34,562 nt of DNA from Rhodospirillaceae bacterium. GTDB taxonomy: Bacteria > Pseudomonadota > Alphaproteobacteria > Rhodospirillales > JABHCV01. Shown here in pieces: positions 31,225-34,562 of the stretch. Each line of letters starts with the position of its first letter. Within the stretch, counting starts at the first letter, position 1. The position numbers and the translations under genes are program-made. The notes below the pieces were generated by a model. It was not told where the DNA came from and did not search any database. It was given only the letters and a program-made list of their open reading frames with translations. The stretch spans positions 1-34,562 of the forward strand of contig JABHGV010000057.1 of the NCBI GenBank assembly GCA_018671895.1, read 5' to 3'.

Positions 31225-32730
31225 CTAGGTATTCAACGAATTAATGTCTTGCAGGGTTTCCGTACTTAAAGTCTGGTCCGTCCCCGGCTGGGCAGACACC
31301 GGCGCTGGTGCCGGCGCTTCCGGCGGTGGCGCCTCAGGAGCAGGTGGGGGTGGGGGTGGTGCTGCCTGCTGCGGGGGCAGTTGAGCATCCCCTTCCGTCG
31401 CCTCGGTCATGTCGAGTATTTCCTGTAGTTGCGTATAGCAGCTCTGCAAATCCGTCCGATCTTCCTTGGTTTGCGCCAGGAACGCTTCGATTGCCGGATA
31501 ATAATGAATTGCTTCGTCAATTTCGGCATCACTGCCCCGTCGATAGGCACCCAGCCGGATCAGCTCCGCCATATCTTCATAGGTCGCCAGCAACTTGCGG
31601 GCCCGATTGACGATGGCGTTTTCATCATCGCTGTTACAGGCTGGCATGGTTCTGGAGACACTTTTCAGGATATTGATCGCCGGATAGCGACCCCGTTCTG
31701 CGATTTCTCTATCAAGCACCACGTGACCATCGAGAATGCCACGAACCGCATCTGCGACAGGCTCGTTGTGATCGTCCCCTTCGACCAGAACCGTGAACAG
31801 GCCGGTAATGGAGCCCTGACCTTCGGCTCCCGGGCCGGCGCGTTCCAGCAGGCGCGGCAGTTCAGCAAATACTGATGGGGTGTATCCCTTCGATGCCGGT
31901 GGCTCGCCAGCCGACAAACTGATTTCCCGCTGCGCCATGGCAAAACGGGTGACACTGTCCATCAGGCATAGCACATCAAGATTCTGATCGCGGAAAAACT
32001 CGGCAATCGCCATCATGACATAGGCGGCCTGACGGCGAACCAGCGGAGGTTCATCCGATGTGGCAACGACAACGACACTTCGCGCCATGCCCTCTTCGCC
32101 AAGATCATCTTCAATAAATTCACGGGCCTCGCGACCACGTTCGCCAATCAAGCCGATGACCCCTGCTTCGGCATTCGTATGACGCGCCATCATAGACATG
32201 ACCGTCGACTTGCCGATACCTGAACCGGAAAAGATGCCCATGCGCTGTCCCCTACAGCAGGTCAGGAAGGCATTCAGCGCACGCACCCCAAGGTCGATCT
32301 TCTCGCCGACACGGCGGCGCGTATGAGCATCGGGCGGGCTGGAATGAACCCGATAGGCCGTCGGCCCCTTGACCAGAGGCCCCAGGCCATCGGCCGGTTC
32401 ACCAAAGGCATTGACGACACGTCCCATCCAGCTGATATTGGGATAGATGATAGGGTCGGTAATGCTGACTTCTGCGCGACTGCCCAAGCCGATACCGTCA
32501 AGCGAGCCAAACGGCATCAACAGGGCGCGTTCATTTCTGAAGCCAACAACTTCGCACATCACCTTGCGCCCATCGCGACCGACCAGACGGCACCTGTCAC
32601 CAATGGACAATGTATCGCGAATCCCTTCGATTTCGACCATCAGCCCGACGATCGACGCGACCCTGCCGTAGACACTGTGGTCCGACAGGTGGCCGATTTC
32701 ATTGACGATATTATCGGTCAGGTTTTTCAA
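31225..32730 (-). CDS. fliI: Flagellum-specific ATPase FliI with Pro/Ala-rich C-terminal tail
   Basis: FliI is the export ATPase. The core matches the family: VYGRVASIVG near residue 20, Walker A GSGIGKST (169-176), Walker B DVLCLMDSVTR (252-262), and PPASKGYTPSVFAELPRLLE. Family members are normally about 435-460 residues; this one has 501 because of a Pro/Ala/Glu-rich tail (about 442-501) containing a run of Pro residues and ending SLNT. The start is a TTG at 32730 preceded by a G-rich ribosome site; no better start is in frame. It heads a fliI-fliJ unit facing away from ctrA. Confidence 0.96.
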   Translation of the reverse strand: MKNLTDNIVNEIGHLSDHSVYGRVASIVGLMVEIEGIRDTLSIGDRCRLVGRDGRKVMCEVVGFRNERALLMPFGSLDGIGLGSRAEVSITDPIIYPNISWMGRVVNAFGEPADGLGPLVKGPTAYRVHSSPPDAHTRRRVGEKIDLGVRALNAFLTCCRGQRMGIFSGSGIGKSTVMSMMARHTNAEAGVIGLIGERGREAREFIEDDLGEEGMARSVVVVATSDEPPLVRRQAAYVMMAIAEFFRDQNLDVLCLMDSVTRFAMAQREISLSAGEPPASKGYTPSVFAELPRLLERAGPGAEGQGSITGLFTVLVEGDDHNEPVADAVRGILDGHVVLDREIAERGRYPAINILKSVSRTMPACNSDDENAIVNRARKLLATYEDMAELIRLGAYRRGSDAEIDEAIHYYPAIEAFLAQTKEDRTDLQSCYTQLQEILDMTEATEGDAQLPPQQAAPPPPPPAPEAPPPEAPAPAPVSAQPGTDQTLSTETLQDINSLNT

Positions 32731-32846
32731 GCGGCTGCCCCCCTACCTGGAAAGCAACACGTGGTGTGCCCTTGCGGACGACCGGAAACAGGCCCTGATT
32801 GTTTCATTCGTATACCCAATTTCATCCCGTTCCGATTATCGCCAAA

Positions 32847-32947
32847 GAGTCTTTAAATCTTTGTAAAGGCTCTCATCGAGCATTTCGTCAGACCAGGCAA
32901 CAATTATGGTTAACAATTGTTAACAAAAATGGTTAATATATCGAATC
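32847..32947 (+). promoter_or_regulatory. Candidate ctrA promoter: GANTC sites and CtrA-like boxes
   Basis: The 240-base fliI-ctrA gap holds GAGTC (32847-32851) and GAATC (32943-32947), the CcrM methylation sequence. Between them is a perfect 16-base palindrome, GTTAACAATTGTTAAC (32909-32924). Three TTAA elements (32910, 32920, 32933) are spaced like a CtrA array but with N6 and N9 spacing instead of the consensus N7. In Caulobacter the ctrA P1 promoter is methylation-sensitive and CtrA autoregulated. The sites are seen; their function here is inferred. They may also serve the divergent fliI promoter. Confidence 0.55.
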
Positions 32948-32970
32948 CGGTTCGGTAAGGGGAGATCCAG

Positions 32971-33678
32971 ATGCGAGTGCTTTTGGTTGAGGACGATCAG
33001 GCGACAGCGCAAAGCCTGCAAATGATGCTTGAATCCGATGGTATGGTCGTCGATGCGACCGATCTTGGCGAAGATGGCCTGGAAATCGGCAAGCTTTACG
33101 ATTACGACATTATTATTTTAGACCTGATGCTGCCTGATATCGATGGCATTGAGGTCCTGCGCAGGTTGCGCGATGCCCGCGTCGAAACACCAGTTTTGAT
33201 CCTGTCGGGACTGACCGAGGCCGACGACAAGGTTAAGGGACTGGGCACAGGTGCTGACGATTATCTGACTAAACCTTTCGACAAGGCCGAATTGATGGCC
33301 CGTATTCAGGCCATCGTCAGGCGTTCAAAAGGCCATGCCCAATCATTGATCCATACTGGAAAGATGAGCGTCAACCTGGACGCCCATACAGTCGAGGTCG
33401 AAGGTCAGCCGATCCACCTGACCGGCAAGGAATATGGCATTCTTGAACTGCTGTCGCTGAGAAAGGGAACGACCCTGACCAAGGAGATGTTCCTGAATCA
33501 TCTGTACGGCGGCATGGACGAGCCGGAACTGAAAATAATCGATGTATTTATCTGCAAGCTGCGCAAAAAGCTGAGCGCTGCGACCGATGGTGATAATTAC
33601 ATCGAGACCATTTGGGGCCGTGGCTATGTTCTAAGGGATCCGGACGGGGCCGGTGAGGCGAGCGCGGCTGAGGCCTGA
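32971..33678 (+). CDS. ctrA: Cell-cycle response regulator CtrA
   Basis: CtrA is the alphaproteobacterial master regulator of cell-cycle, flagellar and division genes. The 235-residue product has a receiver with acidic pair Asp8/Asp9 and phosphoacceptor Asp51 ([10 protein letters not shown]), and Lys at KPF. The winged-helix DNA-binding domain, [20 protein letters not shown] then [20 protein letters not shown] and [12 protein letters not shown], is the near-invariant CtrA signature. The ATG has GGGGAG about 7 bases upstream. A 20-residue Gly/Ala/Glu tail follows the usual end. It is convergent with cheR, 10 bases apart. Confidence 0.98.
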   Translation: MRVLLVEDDQATAQSLQMMLESDGMVVDATDLGEDGLEIGKLYDYDIIILDLMLPDIDGIEVLRRLRDARVETPVLILSGLTEADDKVKGLGTGADDYLTKPFDKAELMARIQAIVRRSKGHAQSLIHTGKMSVNLDAHTVEVEGQPIHLTGKEYGILELLSLRKGTTLTKEMFLNHLYGGMDEPELKIIDVFICKLRKKLSAATDGDNYIETIWGRGYVLRDPDGAGEASAAEA

Positions 33679-33688
33679 AGAACAGCTG

Positions 33689-34522
33689 TCAGCTAGCAAA
33701 TGTCAAATCCGATTCAGCCTTGCAATAGACTCCGCGAAAGCCTGAAATCGGCTTGAATTTATCAGAGACACCAAGCACCGTTTCGGCGCCGCCTAAGAAA
33801 AGCACACCATCATCGGCCATCAAACGGCTGATTTGTTCCAGAACCTTGCCTTTTGTATCCTGGTCAAAGTAGATCAGCACGTTCCGGCAAAAAACGATGT
33901 CAAATTTTCCAAGCGGCGATAGGTCGGTCAGAAGGTTATATTCCTTGTAGGTCACCATGGCGCGCAAGGCCGCATCGGCTTGCCACATATCGTCCTGCTT
34001 GACGAAATACTTCAGCAACATCTGAATTGGAAGACCGCGTTGTACTTCGAACTGGGAATACAGGCCTGATTTTGCCTTTTCCAGAATCTCCCTGGAAATA
34101 TCGGTGCCGACGATTTCCGTCCTCCAGCCTGCGAGTTTTGCCGCCTCTTCACGAATGAGCATACCAATGGAATAGGGTTCCTGACCACTGGAAGCCGCAG
34201 CACACCATAGACGGAAAGATTTCTTGTCACCCCGCGTAGCCAGCAAATGCGGCATGACGTGATCGCGGAACAAATCAAACGGCTTGTTGTCGCGAAAAAA
34301 GAATGACTCGTTGGTGGTCATCGCTTCCGTCACATCGCGTATCAGCTCATCGTCTGCATTGCCCTTCAGGGTATCGACCAAATCTTCAAGTCCCTTCAAG
34401 CCACGCTTGCGGGCGATGGGCATCAAGCGACTTTCCAGCAAGTAGCCCTTGTCCTCGTTCAACACAAGGCTAGACTCCCGCTTGATTAATTCTGCCAGAA
34501 ATTCAAAATCTCCCGGCCTCAT
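33689..34522 (-). CDS. cheR: Chemotaxis methyltransferase CheR
   Basis: CheR methylates glutamates of chemoreceptors with S-adenosylmethionine. The 277-residue protein has the helical N-domain (FEFLAELIKRESSLVLNEDK), NESFFFRDNKPFDLF, SAM-binding WCAAASSGQEPYSIGM (about 106-121), VGTDISREILEKAK and FDIVFCRNVLIYF (about 205-217). The ATG at 34522 has AGGGGG about 6 bases upstream. It is complete. No receptor or other che genes except cheY and cheZ are seen in the window; they may lie further right. Confidence 0.96.
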   Translation of the reverse strand: MRPGDFEFLAELIKRESSLVLNEDKGYLLESRLMPIARKRGLKGLEDLVDTLKGNADDELIRDVTEAMTTNESFFFRDNKPFDLFRDHVMPHLLATRGDKKSFRLWCAAASSGQEPYSIGMLIREEAAKLAGWRTEIVGTDISREILEKAKSGLYSQFEVQRGLPIQMLLKYFVKQDDMWQADAALRAMVTYKEYNLLTDLSPLGKFDIVFCRNVLIYFDQDTKGKVLEQISRLMADDGVLFLGGAETVLGVSDKFKPISGFRGVYCKAESDLTFAS

Positions 34523-34562
34523 GGTGCCCCCTTGGAAATAAAGTTCTCAACGTAGGGCGTAA

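Noticed and set aside
1-34562. tRNA, rRNA, transposase, restriction or toxin-antitoxin genes
   Set aside because: None seen on either strand on reading the window; all sizeable frames are explained by flagellar, chemotaxis or regulatory genes.

Overview
The window is almost entirely a flagellar and chemotaxis supercluster of an alphaproteobacterium, most likely Rhodospirillales-like. Four things point there: the orders flgB-flgC-fliE-fliQ-fliR-flhB and fliF-fliG-fliH-fliN-motA-flbD-flhA; CtrA, SciP and FlbD in the same locus; a single-cysteine DksA; and candidate CtrA boxes with GANTC sites at key promoters. I see no rRNA, tRNA, CRISPR, phage or transposase gene. The species cannot be named from the sequence alone.

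Layout. (1) 1-3170, minus: rod and export-gate operon flgB, flgC, fliE, fliQ, fliR, flhB (flhB runs off the left edge). (2) 3459-5288, plus, divergent: a soluble FlhB-C-domain-like protein (FlhX type), an unknown small protein, fliO, fliP. (3) 5285-13181, minus: 3' part of fliM, a DUF6468-like protein, a MotE-like protein, cheY, cheZ, a degenerate MotB-like paralogue, a canonical MotB, and a 1228-residue TPR envelope protein that meets fliP tail to tail with a 4-base overlap. (4) 13177-17171: 5'-truncated flgA, flgH, dksA (minus), a 3' remnant that looks like fliX (minus), and 5'-truncated flgE. (5) 17172-17482: intergenic repeats, including a REPIN-like inverted pair. (6) 17483-18961, minus: TPR-glycosyltransferase-like protein. 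(7) 19090-30711, plus: sciP, fliF, fliG, fliH, fliN, motA, flbD, flhA, flhG, a FliK-like protein and a small QueF-like T-fold protein. (8) 30793-32730, minus: fliI, fliJ. (9) ctrA (plus), convergent with cheR (minus).

How they work together. CtrA (class I regulator), SciP (its inhibitor) and FlbD (sigma-54 activator) sit among the structural genes they probably control. The Fli, Flh and Flg products build the MS/C rings, export gate, rod and hook. MotA/MotB form the stator, and CheY, CheZ and CheR control switching.

The most striking observation is a pair of junctions 2.55 kb apart (about 13179 and about 15700-15745). At each, two divergently transcribed genes are joined head to head with both 5' ends missing: fliM'/flgA' and fliX'/flgE'. 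fliL, flgF, flgG, flgI and flgD are not found anywhere in the window. This is either a pair of real deletions, which would probably abolish a working flagellum, or an assembly error. Other points of interest are a MotB paralogue without the proton-binding Asp, a CheZ with a histone-H1-like tail, a QueF-like protein without the catalytic Cys, an FlhB-C-like stand-alone protein, a Pro/Ala tail on FliI, and flhG without flhF.
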